In this document: one piece after another, positions 1-11,253 of the stretch | How the letters are laid out: the number at the start of each line of letters is the position of its first letter | Numbering within the stretch: the stretch's first letter is position 1 | Assembly: GCA_003260075.1 (NCBI GenBank) | Contig: QLIY01000642.1 | Coordinates: forward strand, 1 to 64,000 | DNA from: Phallusia mammillata | Taxonomy: Eukaryota; Chordata; Ascidiacea; Phlebobranchia; Ascidiidae | Length of the DNA stretch: 64,000 bases | Reading direction: 5' to 3' | The notes under the pieces: generated by a model | The model's database searches: none | The model's input: the letters and a program-made list of their open reading frames with translations, nothing else | Told to the model about the DNA's origin: nothing | Made by a program: the position numbers and the translations under genes

Positions 1-23
1 TAGGCCTACACTGTTGTCTAAGA

Positions 24-380
24 CAGGGGTCCGCAAATAGTGGGTCGCGACCCAAATTTGGGTCGCGAGACCTTCTAGTCTGGGTCGCGAAATATTTTAA
101 ATTTCCCATGAATATAAGTATCGCATCTACGGCATTAATAAACTTCGGCTTTTTCCAACCAACTTTTCCAACTTTTAATTAGCTTTTACATTGTTACGTA
201 TGACTATGTAACAGTTACATACAGTCTATGTAACAATGTAATAAATTAAGCGCACCTGTGCAAGCATGCGGTTCTCATTTAGTTGTTTAGTATTTTCCAC
301 AAACTTGCTAACTAAATGCTTGGGTCGCGAGAAATTTAGAGCAATTTTTTAGGGTCGCGTCAAAAAGTATTTGCGGACCC
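24..380. mobile_element. hAT-type MITE, 3' end lost at a G run
   Basis: The left end reads CAGGGGTCCGCAAATA and the right end near 366-380 carries its inverse (TATTTGCGGACCC). The interior repeats the GGGTCGCGACCC palindrome seen in other elements here. The last bases and the right target-site duplication are missing because a 12-base G run (381-392) follows directly. No transposase is encoded, so it would be non-autonomous. Confidence 0.6.
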
Positions 381-392
381 GGGGGGGGGGGG

Positions 393-567
393 AGTTTGTT
401 ACCGGGACGCATAAAACTTGCTCAAGGTTCACTTTGAATCAAAGTTGTAATTGTAATAATTGTCATTAGTTTTCAGTACTGATTATTTGTGATTTTTAAA
501 GGCCGGTCCGTGATATAAAATGTTAGTTTCAAACCGGTCCGCAGTACAAAAAGGTTGCCGACCCCTG
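393..567. mobile_element. 3' end of a second hAT-type MITE
   Basis: The stretch ends with GGTTGCCGACCCCTG, the inverse of a typical CAGGGGTCGGCAACC terminus, preceded by paired 'accggtccg' motifs. Its 5' end is missing beyond the G run at 381-392. A further terminus (TTTGAGAACCACTG, ending at 749) shows that 1-760 is a mosaic of MITE pieces. Confidence 0.5.
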
Positions 568-749
568 CTTTAGGGTATTTTGCGGGGACCGCGAAAAGGT
601 TGAAGTAATTATATATTTATATTTGGCGTCAGTTTGTGCAACTGAATAAGTTTAAATCAAAGTGAAAGTGAGGATCGACCGTCTCCATTGCTAAACAATT
701 GGCCAGGGGACCCATGTTTGGGTCGCGACCCATACTTTGAGAACCACTG

Positions 750-1278
750 TTATAGGATAATTTGTACCTTACAAAGTGTAATTATTTATCATAACTTTTG
801 TGTGGATCCGTACGTGTCTGTCTGCCGAAGCAAACTAGGTTACAATGGTGTTTCCAAATATGGGCCCGAAGCTTACTAATTACAAACCAGTTAACATACC
901 CGTTTTCAAAAAAGGCCACAGTAATCATGCAATGACTATCTGATAAGTCAACGTTCAAGTTAAGCCTTGGTAATACGTGTTTTTTTTTATCTGACTTATT
1001 TCTTTTTCTTCTTTGTTTTCCATAACTTACCATGTAAATGAAAAAAAACTTCACAACTTTTAAAGTCTGCTGACAGTTTTTTACACGATGCAAATTTACA
1101 AGAGAGTTGATCAAACAAACAAAAAACAACCAAACGACCAAACAAAGCTTCAGATTGGCCGAGAACATAGGTGTACTGGGGGCTGCTCAGATTTGAGATA
1201 CCTTGGAAGTGTTTTCCATTACAGTTGCTAAGACACGCCACCTTTTTGTTTTCTGGGGTTATACGAAGTTGTCCATAC
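750..1278. other. Non-coding stretch downstream of GPCR-like gene 1
   Basis: AT-rich sequence 3' of the minus-strand receptor gene. The open frames here look like chance or read-through of the last exon. It probably contains the 3' UTR; I do not see a convincing polyadenylation signal. Confidence 0.4.
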
Positions 1279-3486
1279 CTACTGACGGACGCCGGAACAG
1301 AAAAGCTGTTTGATCGCATTTCGAAACTTGCCATCAACACAACTGTACACTATTACGTTTACCAAGCTGCAATCAATACAATTCAGTTGAAAAAAACATC
1401 TTTACCTAAATGATATTAAAAATGTTAGTATAACTAGAAATAAAAAACATTGTTTGACAAATCATATCAATGTCCAAAACTATATTTTCACCCAACTAAT
1501 ATTTTGACGTACAATACCTGTTTGATAATGAAAGATAAAATGATATTATGGCATTTAATCCATTATTTGCGTTGTAGTTTCCCAAACCAAGAATCACGTA
1601 GCAAATGAAGGGAACTGAAAAGTAACAACCCCTTGTGTCAAATAGTTTAAAGCAAATATATGTTTTCCTATTACCGTATTTATTTGATCCTAATCGGCGG
1701 CTTATAATTTTTTTCAATATCATGTCGGTATTTTATTAGACCCCTGCGTTTTGACGTATTTCGCGTTCAAAATTCTTTTGCATGTGGGCATTACGGGTCA
1801 ACATATGCTCTGTTGGGTACAAGTATTGGCCTGACTAACTATTGTTGACAAATAGTTAACAAATATGCGGTTTTCAGTATTACTTTGACACCTTATAATG
1901 CGGCTTATAATCGAGTAAATACGGTATAACACTCCTAACGTAAGACGTCATATCTTGCAGCGCTTTCTATGTATTTTAAATTAGTGTATTCTTAATAAAC
2001 ATACCAAGGGTAATGGTAAAACCAATCTGCATCGCAGCCATTGCTGCAAACATGGTAACTTCCTTTCTTCTCAGGGTCGGAGCGGAGGTTAAGTCGGAAG
2101 TCCGCTTCAATTTCTTAGCTAAGCACACGCCTGCGCTAACTGACATGCCAGTCTGAAAAAAGGCAAGCGGGGATTATGCAAATGATTTGTTTAGTGTGAG
2201 ATTCCAGATAATCGGTCATAGCAAAAATTAAGTTATAGCAAAAAAACGCTTCTGAAATTCCAAAAACAAATCATGACTAAACATACCATGAGCAAGAACG
2301 GAATAATGGATGATGACGCAAACAAAATAAAGAGTTCGGTTTTATAACTTGTTTCGTCGGTATACTTTAAAGCCGGTATAAAAACGAAACTGAGATGTTG
2401 ATAGCCAAAAGTAGTTTTATCTGGAAACCACACTGCAAACATAAACGTATTTAATGTAATGACCCGAGGGCCACTTTTTGAAAAAATAAGAACAAAAACT
2501 TATACTTTTTTAGTTTCATTTTAACCCTATAAGGTTTTGAACAAAACATTTGCGACGTAATTTAACTTTTGCGTTTTTACCATTTTTATATTTGCTGTCC
2601 ATTTGGGGTAAAATACAGAACCAATCACAGATAGATTAAACCTTTGTAAGCTTTATCTTACGTGGAATTATGGAGCAAATAAATCCCATGGTCCACACGA
2701 CAGCCAAAACAAAGTACACGTTCCGGATGGACTGGTTTTTATATCTTATTGGACATCTTATTGCGTACAACCGCTGTTGACTAAGGAAAACCAAATGGTA
2801 AAGCGATGTAGTAAGTGTAAGGACGTATAACATTCCACCCGATATTGCTTGTGGTGATCCGACGAGACAAACTAATTGTTCTACCACTTCCAAGGAAGTA
2901 GACATGATCGTCGTGTAAAGGTTTGGGAGAACAACAAAAAAACACAAGACACCTGAGACAATAAAAATTAACGATATTTTAATTTTCAGAAGCACTCAAA
3001 AAACAGGTTACAACTTATAGTTTACTAACGAAAGTTACCTGCAAGAAGATCAGCAACTGCCAAGGACACTTTAATTTTTCCGTAGCTTCCAGTAAAGGCA
3101 GATTGTTTGTTCATAAAGAGCCAAATAACCAAAGAATTTGCTACAATAATCATAATTCCTAACACCAGGACAGCAAAAGCAAAGAGACCCGCACCGAGGT
3201 TACTGCATTCTTGACAAGTGTGTAGTGGAGTGATGACACAGTGTCGAATCGCCAGTTTGGAACAGAATGCAGGAAAACTTTTTATGTAGTCAGTCGGTAG
3301 CTCAATAGTTATATCCCTTAGGTTTTCGTTACTAATATTTTTGACATTAATTGGTTGAGACTTTCCTGTCTCATTGATAAAGATGTTTTGAATAATGTAG
3401 ATAATGTAATTCATATACTGACATCCCTGAGCACTTGTGATCCTCAACGTCGGTTCCCAAGTTGCGGATGTTATGGTCGAGTTCAT
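1279..3486 (-). CDS. Class A GPCR-like receptor, gene 1 (six exons)
   Basis: A probable seven-span rhodopsin-like receptor of the plasma membrane; ligand unknown. Minus-strand exons that join in frame are 3486-3039, 2952-2662, 2432-2287, 2152-2005, 1614-1518 and 1366-1279, giving 405 aa with stop at 1279-1281. A Cys-containing extracellular N-terminus with NxS/T sites precedes TM1 (around GLFAFAVLVLGIMIIVANSL). TM2 crosses the exon 1/2 junction (SLAVADLLAG|VLCFF). The TM3/loop-2 region reads QQRLYAIRCPIRY, so the usual DRY is QRL. Exon 3 holds TM5, exons 4-5 TM6, and the last exon has NVIVY (in place of NPxxY) then helix 8 and a short tail. Exon lengths 291 and 146 match gene 2 exactly, so the two are tandem paralogues. 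The receptor assignment rests on topology and motifs; an orphan or tunicate-specific clade is likely. Confidence 0.8.
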
Positions 3487-4147
3487 TGTAACAGATATTC
3501 AATCATCCGCAAATTTATGTTCCTTATTTTTCGAAAACAATAGCTCTTTGGTTTTCCTTTTGACAACCAATTAGTTTATTGATGTGATAGTTTGCAAGTC
3601 AGGTTTAATTTCCAATTCTTTCATCAAAATTTGTTTACCATATGCACTTATGAATCCAGACCTAAATGTCTTTTGCATTTCAGCCCAATATTCACTTTTT
3701 TATACAGCTAACTATAACTGGTTGTTCTGCGAATCATATATGGATTGCGCAACTGTATACTGGATAAGCAGCGGAGTAGACTGGATGTTTATTAGTTATA
3801 ATTTAATTTGACAGCCTGTAAAGTAAAGTCAATTCAAACAGTTGAGCGCTACCGCGAACAGCGTACTTTCTTCACTCAGCTATCACATCTGAGAGACAGG
3901 TTGGCAGTTTCCTTTTTACTCTGTAATGTGAACTTGTGTTGCGCTGAGCCTGCCTTGTGCATGATAGACAGGTCTGCTTTATGTTGGAGATTTGCCACAA
4001 CATTTACACACGTTCAGCTTACTCTGCATTAATTTAATATTCCTGCTAAGTAGCCATTTTATAAGAAGTACAGCATCAGCGATGGGTTTTAACTAATGTA
4101 AATTTTGCTGACTTTTTGACATCACAAACAATATAGTTTAAATTGCA
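3487..4147. other. Upstream region of GPCR-like gene 1
   Basis: AT-rich intergenic sequence. I see no splice-supported exon or repeat with clear ends. It should include the promoter of the divergent minus-strand gene, but no motif can be assigned. Confidence 0.4.
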
Positions 4148-4523
4148 AATGCATAACCTAATATTGGCAAGTTGTTACAACAAAATGTTTTACTTGTTTA
4201 GTTTTATACAACGGTATTATATTTGTCATGCTATCTTGGTTAAGCGTTACTGTGGTGCTATCATGTCAACCCCAGTGTTTTTTTAAGGTGTTTTAGGGGA
4301 CCGAAACGGTCCCCCAAATTTCTCCAGCGGGGGGGGGGGGCATGCATAACCTAATATTGGCAAGTTGTTACAACAAAATGTTTTACTTATTTAGTTTTAT
4401 ACAACGGTATTATATCTGTCATGCTATCTTGGTTAAGCGTTACTGTGGTGCTATCATGCCAACCCCAGTGCTTTTTTAAGGTGTTTTAGGGGACCGAAAC
4501 GGTCCCCCAAATTTCTCCAGCGG
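4148..4523. repeat. Direct repeat around a 12-base G run (probable false duplication)
   Basis: About 180 bp (4148-4328 and 4341-4523) occurs twice with a handful of substitutions. A G run at 4329-4340 separates the copies: two native G plus ten extra, judging from copy 2. Each copy contains a perfect hairpin, GGGGACCG-AAA-CGGTCCCC. The copies differ as two alleles would. Confidence 0.75.
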
Positions 4524-4872
4524 TTTCCCAAAGTTTGCCAGTAGCCTAATAAATAATTCGTTGGCTATTTTTTAAGCAAATATGGCTATTTTTGGTATTT
4601 AAATGAAACACTTGCGGTCTCTTAAAACTACTTAGCGGTCACCCAAACCAAACCTTAAACCCTATTCTTATGTTGTCAACAGAAAGCTGACAATACATGG
4701 AAAACACTGTACAAGTCTGTAATTTGCGTTTCGTGTTTCTGCTTCTTATTTTTTAACATATAAGTTAGCTACTTCCAAATTTCACAATACACAGAATTTA
4801 TTGTGCAAAGCTTTTAATTGGGTTTCCATACAATATATGTTTGGTATCACCAAAAACTAACCCTTCTTAACC

Positions 4873-5214
4873 AGAGGTACGTGCACCCCTTAGGGGTACA
4901 AAATCCCACAGCAGGGGGTACGACATGTAGTGTGTAAATTATACGCTATTTAGGCAGATTTGTGAAGAATGCCTAAAAAGTTAGTTTGTTATAGGCCTAT
5001 GTATTTAACTGATTTTAATTGCCTGATTGTGTGCTGTAAATATTGTTGAACTTACAAGACTGTTTTAATGCACGCATTCAACACGCAGGTTATAAATACT
5101 TTGAGTTTAATTTCTATTATTACAATTTTATTTACTTCCGTCGGCTGTTGTAGATAGGGGGTACGAGAAAATTTCATGAAAGCTCAAAGGGTACGAGCGC
5201 TAAAAAGATTAAGA
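4873..5214. mobile_element. Candidate MITE with GGGGTAC-type ends
   Basis: One end reads CAGAGGTACGTGCACCCC and the other ends in GATTAAGAAACACTG. GGGGTACGA motifs occur internally on both sides. I could not find a clean target-site duplication, so the ends are uncertain. Confidence 0.3.
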
Positions 5215-5228
5215 AACACTGAACTAAC

Positions 5229-5484
5229 CTGTTTGTCAAGCTAAGGAAAAAGGCGTCATTATTTTTTTAAAACATGACAACAGCTGCCTATAGCATATCG
5301 AAACTGTGCAAAGGCAAATAATATTTTAACTTACGAAAAGTAAATGTACATCCGATCTGTATGAATGCTACTGCTTTGAGATTTTTGAACTTTACGTCTA
5401 ATTTAGGTACGCTTTCGAAACTCAGGGTCTGAAAGAATCTGTTGAGGTCAGCAAAAGTAAAGTCTACAGACTCTAAACAACTAA
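5229..5484 (-). pseudogene. Decayed third copy of the GPCR-like gene (exons 4-5)
   Basis: On the minus strand, about 5478-5335 aligns with exon 4 of gene 2. It begins with the same ACTTTACTTTTG start after an AG acceptor and ends with residues like LKAVAFIQIG, matching LKTVAFMQFG in gene 2. Read from that start it meets a stop, and the conserved end is in another frame, so the exon carries a frameshift. Downstream, about 5307-5229 keeps the exon 5 acceptor and the end CCTTAGCTTGACAAACAG, but is shortened and has stops. No TM1-5 or TM7 exons are seen. This is a relic lying between two intact paralogues. Confidence 0.6.
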
Positions 5485-5551
5485 CAATTGGATTGTACGG
5501 TAAAAATGCGTTTGTCACTGCAAGTATTTACGTAACTACATATGATTACGT

Positions 5552-5798
5552 CACATGATATGTATATAACAGCAAGCGAGTATCGCTTAGATTACCTGCA
5601 GGTATCGCATAGGTAAAGATTTTTATGTAGTGCGTCGTTTAATTATGTGCAAAGCAGAGGGGGGGGGGTGTCACATGATATGTATAGCTACGTAACAGCA
5701 AGCGAGTATCGCTTAGATTAGATCGAACAGCAAGCATGCAGGTATCGCACAGGTAAAGATTTTTATGTAGTGCGTCGTTTAATTATGTGCAAAGCAGA
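5552..5798. repeat. Direct repeat around a 10-base G run
   Basis: Copies at 5552-5658 and 5669-5798 share the 'gtcacatgatatgtat ... gtgcaaagcaga' unit with one small indel-rich patch. The run at 5659-5668 is exactly ten G and is absent at the outer edge of copy 2. Confidence 0.75.
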
Positions 5799-6123
5799 AA
5801 AAAAATGTCAGAAGGTAAATCGCGGGATATTATCAGAAGATTATAGTTGCACAAAAAACGCCATGTGTTTAGCGGGATTTTGTTTATATACATGTTTACC
5901 AAATCAATAAGCTAAAATAAATCGATTCTATTTGGTTTGAATTATGAGCCTTCGTTTTTCGTTCATCGCATAAAACATTTGGGGCTAATGGTAGCTAACA
6001 TTCAGATAATCGTCCAATGAAATGTACAATATAGAAGAGTCACATATGCGACGGATTTCTTCAAACACCACCATTTAAGCGTTTTTCTGTTTTTTGTCTT
6101 GTGGTCATATTTGTAAGCTTATT

Positions 6124-8599
6124 TTATGTGACAATGGAATATGTTTGATCCTGCAGTGCTTGCTTTGTCGATTCTGGCCTGGCACAGCAAGGAAAACACA
6201 GCTTGGAAAGCAACATGTAAACCTCATCCCGGAAGTTTTCGTCACGGCAGCTGTAAACTATTACGTTCACCACACTGAAAAAAATAGCAAAACAGTTTTA
6301 ACAAAATACTGCGGGGGGGGGGACAGCAAGGAAAACACAGCTTGGAAAGCAACGTGTAAACCTCATCCCGGAAGTTTTCGTCACGGCAGCTGTAAACTAT
6401 TATGTTCACCACACTGAAAAAAATAGCAAAACAGTTTTAACAAAATACTGCAACACAAAATAATATCATTTTTAATTTCATAAAGTATCTCGTTGTACTG
6501 ACCTGTTCGTCATGCTAAGGTAAAAACACACCGTCATTGGCGCCGATAGTTGCTCGCATTGAATAACTTCATTGTACATGAGAACAGCTACCAAGCATAC
6601 CGGAACTGTACAATATTGCAAGTCAAATATCACTAATGGGAAAGTAAGGCAGATAATCTTTGAACTTACGTAAAGTGATTGTAAAACCGAACTGCATGAA
6701 TGCCACTGTTTTAAGAATCTGAACTTCGCGTCTAATTAATGTGTGGTTTTTTGGTTTGAAATCGGAAGAAGAATGATTCCTTTTTTTATTGGGTTGAGAA
6801 CGATAAATATACACAACCGTGATCACCAAAAGCAAAGTCTTTGTAAAAAAGTTTCGTAAAGAATGCAATTTTTAAAAAAAATCACAATTTAACAGATAAA
6901 CAGGAAAAACACTGGCTAGTGATATATTTTATTAAACTTTTACAATGGGGGGGGGGGAAAAAGTTTCGTAAAGAATGCAATTTTTAACAAACAAAAAATT
7001 TAACAGATTAACAGGAAAAACACTGGCTAGTGATATATTTTATTAAACTTTTACAATATTACCTTTAAAATGCGTACATTTCTATATAGTCAAAACCAAA
7101 CTAGGCTACTTACCAAAACGCAAAACGGTAAAAGGTACACCACAGAAATCAGTACGAGCAATGGAGTTGTGTTGATTTTGCCCTCAGTGTTGGCTACAGT
7201 CACATTGAACATGAATACCAAATGTGAATAAGTGAATGTGTAAATATTTGGAAACCATCCTGAAAAGTAATAATATCTCAAATTGTCTTTGCTAATAAGA
7301 CTTTTGTTTCTAATCCTCAAACAAAAATTCGAAAGGTCATCATGGCTTTTTTTTACCAAGCACAAAATTTGACACGAAAATAGTAGTAAACTTGTCGGTT
7401 ATTGCGTCACAGTGGTCAGTAATGCAATGGCCTTTAAAGAGCTGGTAAAGGTTTAAATTACACTACACTGGGAGTGAGATCCTGTATAAATCGTTACACC
7501 CAGCCCTGAATCATGCAACTTGACATTTTGTTGATATTTGATTCGTCATTTGGTACGATTGCCCATTATAAGTTCAATCTTGTTAGTTTAAAATACAAAA
7601 CTACACAAGGCTGGTAGTAAAAACGTAAAAAGCACTTCGATTTGTAATTTTTAATTTTTTACCTCCAATCGAAGCTAGCAGAACAGACACAATCCAAACC
7701 ACTGCAAGACCCAATTTTACGGTTTTGTGTGATTGCAGTTTGTAGCGAAGTGGCCACCTGATAGCATACAGGCGCTGAAGCGCAAGATACACAAGATGGT
7801 TGAGGGAAGCAGAGTAAGAGAGATTGAAAAACATTCCACCAATTACTGCCTGGGGAGATCCACGAAGAGAAAGTTGTTTAGTGTTCAGTTCAGTTGTTGT
7901 TGAGTTTATTGTCCAACTGAAGTTGTAAACCGCTACAACCAATATGTCTACTCCTATCAAAAATGCGAAGATTCAATGACTAGACTAATTTATCAGTATC
8001 TCTATTTCGTAAAATACCATCCAATAGAAGCATAATTTGTCGCCTTGATATAATATTATGCAATTGCCAAAGCAAGCAGACTCAACTTTTATAGGCACCT
8101 GTACCGAACCGATAAGTATATCACGCAAATGAGTCAAAGCTGAAACTCTGGGCCGTTTTTTTTTTTTTGCAAAAACACCTGATGGGCCCAAACCTGATCC
8201 CAAATGCCCTGGCTGAACACAATGCTGGGGCTTGTAATCAAATTAACAAAAAAAGTGAAACCAATAACTGCTTGTCGTTTACTCACCTGTTGCCACATCA
8301 GCAAACGCAAGAGACAACTTGATTGTGTTATAAGCTCCGGAGAACTTGGCTGGTTTAGTTGCAATGCACCAGATCAGAAATCCGTTTGTTATCAATATCA
8401 TCGCTCCAAGTAGAGAAATTGCTGAAATCAAAACGACTGCCGATATCGTGCTGCATTCCGGACAGTTAAGTAATGTAATATTGCGGCATAATTCCGCAGC
8501 TGCATGTTTGCAAAAACTTGGAAAGCCACAGAGTTCTGACGAATGGCCGTCGCCAACATAAATGTCCAACCGGTCTTGAACATAGCTTTCTCCGGCCAT
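6124..8599 (-). CDS. Class A GPCR-like receptor, gene 2 (six exons)
   Basis: A tandem paralogue of gene 1, again a predicted seven-span plasma-membrane receptor. Exons 8599-8287, 7953-7663, 7259-7114, 6838-6670, 6605-6503 and 6274-6124 join in frame to 390 aa. The N-terminus has several Cys and NIT/NFS/NST glycosylation sites. TM1 is around ISAVVLISAISLLGAMILI. The TM3/loop-2 motif is LQRLYAIRWPLRY (QRL in place of DRY), TM7 ends in NVIVYSC (in place of NPxxY), and a Cys-rich tail (LCFPCCARP) suggests palmitoylation. Exons 2 and 3 are 291 and 146 bp, the same as gene 1. The last exon appears twice (also 6413-6323) around a ten-base run; only the copy at 6274-6124 has the complete tail and stop, so one exon is probably real. 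Ligand and coupling are unknown. Confidence 0.8.
6184..6450. repeat. Duplicated last exon of GPCR-like gene 2 around a 10-base run
   Basis: Copies 6184-6312 and 6323-6450 are nearly identical and hold the TM7/helix-8 coding segment. The run at 6313-6322 is ten G. If the copies are alleles of one contig end, the gene has a single last exon. Confidence 0.8.
6846..7060. repeat. Direct repeat around an 11-base G run, intron of GPCR-like gene 2
   Basis: About 100 bp (6846-6946 and 6958-7060) repeats with small differences around the run at 6947-6957. It lies in the intron between exons 3 and 4, so it does not affect the protein. Confidence 0.75.
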
Positions 8600-9880
8600 T
8601 TTAGCTTTTACCTTAATGTTAGTGACGGTGATTTAGGTTTTGGCAAACCATTAACGCCCTTTTCTATATTTCAAGGGCTGAATTCGATCGGCAAACAACC
8701 GCCGCGTGTTCAGCGAGAATCAATGCAGTTGGGTGTTTACAAGATCAATGGGCTTAGATAAAGTGATAAAATTGTGTTCGATCCAAGTGTTTTTGTGGCT
8801 TGGATATTGTGCAAACAATAATGTGGTTTGACCGATAAAACCGCATTACGACGCGTTATTATTTTATGGCGAGTAGAATTTTACTAAAGATGCTAATTAG
8901 AGGAAAATTTGGGCAAATTATATACATTCCAATGTTTTTTTTTTAATAAATGATTCTGTTTTTAAAATGTATTTTAATATTGAACATAAAAAACTTTTTT
9001 TGTGTAAAGGCTACATACCAGCAGGCTCATTTTCTGAAGATGCGTATGTAGTGTTTTTGTTTTGCCAAACTTATGTGTTAAATGTTTGTTCGGTATCAAC
9101 AAGAATTGTAGCCTTGTATGATGATAACCAAGACAAAACACGCTCGTTTTGCTGTTTGTGTGGGCAACCTTCAACGTTCACCACGAATGCAAACATGCAC
9201 TTCGTTATATAACAGTGGGTTGTGACAATGATTAAAAATTTTTTATGCAACCTGAGAGACTTTCTCTCCGTATACAGCGATGCTCACAAATCACAACGAC
9301 GGTAATTTAAGGATTTTTTTCAATCGTAACAGCAATTGCTGTTTTCTCGTTTCAACAATACAGGTTAGCTGTTAAGTTGTGTTCGTTGACATGCCAAAGC
9401 TGTAGCAGACAAGCAGACATCGCATTGCAAAGTTGTGAAAAAAATTGTTGTTTAAGGTAAGATGGATTATTTGCAGAGCTGTTCATGGAAACAATAACAC
9501 AAAAAATATATGTTTTCGAAACCATAACTTTAATATTGTTATGCAGTACACCACACATCACTGCAAAAACGTTGTTATTTAATCAGTCGTCTCGAAAAGG
9601 TTTTAACACCTTTCAACAGGGACTGACACGCATTGAACGGGTTAATTGCCGTCAGTTGAGCTAACGACGCATAACAAAGGAATGCTTCACTTTAATGATT
9701 CCCCTGCAACGATGTAAACATACGGTAGCAGTTAAAACCTGTACCGGGAAGTATAGGCTGTGCAACATTAGGCGGCACATGCTGTCTTTGTCTGAGGCTT
9801 ATGTGAAAAAAATTTGCAAAAGTATGAAAACACTATAAACTTGAGTGAAAGTTATTAACAAAGTCACGCTGTAAAATAAG
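8600..9880. other. Intergenic region between the GPCR cluster and the LINE fragment
   Basis: AT-rich sequence without splice-supported exons. Open frames near 8967-9212 and 9352-9561 show no recognisable domain. It should contain the gene 2 promoter on the minus strand. Confidence 0.4.
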
Positions 9881-9889
9881 TGAGACACA

Positions 9890-10525
9890 CAAACTTGCGT
9901 GATTTGAATAAGCCCTTAGCCNTCGCGGCCAACATACGCTTCGGTATAAATGCACAAAAGTGTGGAATGATTTACCTTGCAAAATTACCAATGCAAAAGC
10001 CGGATTGGCTGCGTTTAAGCGAAATCTTAAGCTCTTTTTTCTGGACACATACTTAAAGCAACAATCACAATGAAGTCCATCGCAGTTCGTGCACGTGGTA
10101 TCTGGTATGTTAGGTATGCAGTACCACGAGGTCCACTGTTTACATACCACGGGGTGTTTTGCTATAATTACTGCCTTTATTGCTTCCAATGTTCTTCATT
10201 GATTACCCTGCCCGCTGAGTCTTTTCTCTCCGCAGCGCGCAATAATTGCCTACAGCTGATTGCAATAATACCCTGTTTTGCTCGTTTCCTTTTCATTTTG
10301 TGGTTGATTTATTTTCACAGCGCTTCATAATTACTTACTTTAATTGCCGATACGACATCTTATTTCAAATAGTTAGGGTCAGCTATAAGTTATAACCACG
10401 TGTGGTTCAAGCTGATCCTTTTTTGTTTGCAACGCTTTTCTTGTTCTGTTTACTGTAAATTATTACGAATATTTACGGGCGCTGTAAACAAAACAAAATA
10501 AAATTGAATTGAATTGAATTGAATT
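9890..10525 (+). mobile_element. 3' end of a non-LTR retrotransposon (LINE)
   Basis: Near 9958-10075 the plus strand encodes VWNDLPCKITNAKAGLAAF then KRNLKLFFLDTYL and a stop. This is the C-terminal signature of many LINE reverse-transcriptase proteins (WN.LP ... FK..LK..). A non-coding tail follows and ends in tandem TTGAA pentamers at about 10504-10525, as expected of a LINE 3' terminus. No catalytic region is present, so the copy is 5'-truncated; an undetermined base at 9922 may mark a join. Confidence 0.6.
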
Positions 10526-10621
10526 GCGTGAGGACAGCTCTAACATAGTTTGATCCACTGTATCAGTAAAATAAAGATCAAATGTGCAGCGGGTGAGGTT
10601 AAGGAGGCGTTTACTATATAT

Positions 10622-11253
10622 CAGGGTTGGCCAAACTGCGGATCCCGAGCCGCATGCGGCTCTTTGAGCCTTTGATTGCGGCTCTTTAATGTTGCACGTG
10701 CATTTTCCACATCTTGCAGTTGTTTGACCAGATGATAAAACAATGCATTCTATCACGTATTAACAATAGACTGGCTGTTTGTAATAAGTAACAAGTAACC
10801 AATGAACATTCCAAAAAACAGAAAAGAACATTATTGTACAGAAGCGTGCTAGCTTGTGCATTGTAGTCAAATATATTGTCAGATTTAAGCTGTAGGTCAG
10901 GGCTGAAATTAAAAGCATTTTACAATGTATTGCGGCTTATACTAGCAATAACTGCAAAGTTTAAACCTGTGTTTTATCTGTCAAGCTTTGCTCAATCATT
11001 ACAAAGCTAGCAACCATGAAACGTCATTACGAAGCTAAACACAAAAACTTTCCCATTATTTCAGCATAATTTCAAACCCCTTGCAGCCCAGGTGGAGACT
11101 CGCAGTATCTCCACACAACAATACTCATTATTTGATAGCATACACTTCGTTGTGAGTGAATAAATTGGTTTTCTGATTTTTTGTGTTGCGGCTCTTTTAA
11201 AACTAAGTTTTGTTATTTGCAGATCGAGAATGAAGCAGGTCTGGCCACACCTG
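10622..11253. mobile_element. hAT-type MITE with 8-bp target-site duplication
   Basis: Ends are CAGGGTTGGCCAAACTGCGG and GGTCTGGCCACACCTG, flanked by the 8-bp duplication CTATATAT (10614-10621 and 11254-11261). The interior repeats 'gcggctcttt' on both sides. No transposase is present. Its last part (from 11107) recurs at 12549, where the heparanase false duplication begins. Confidence 0.85.
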
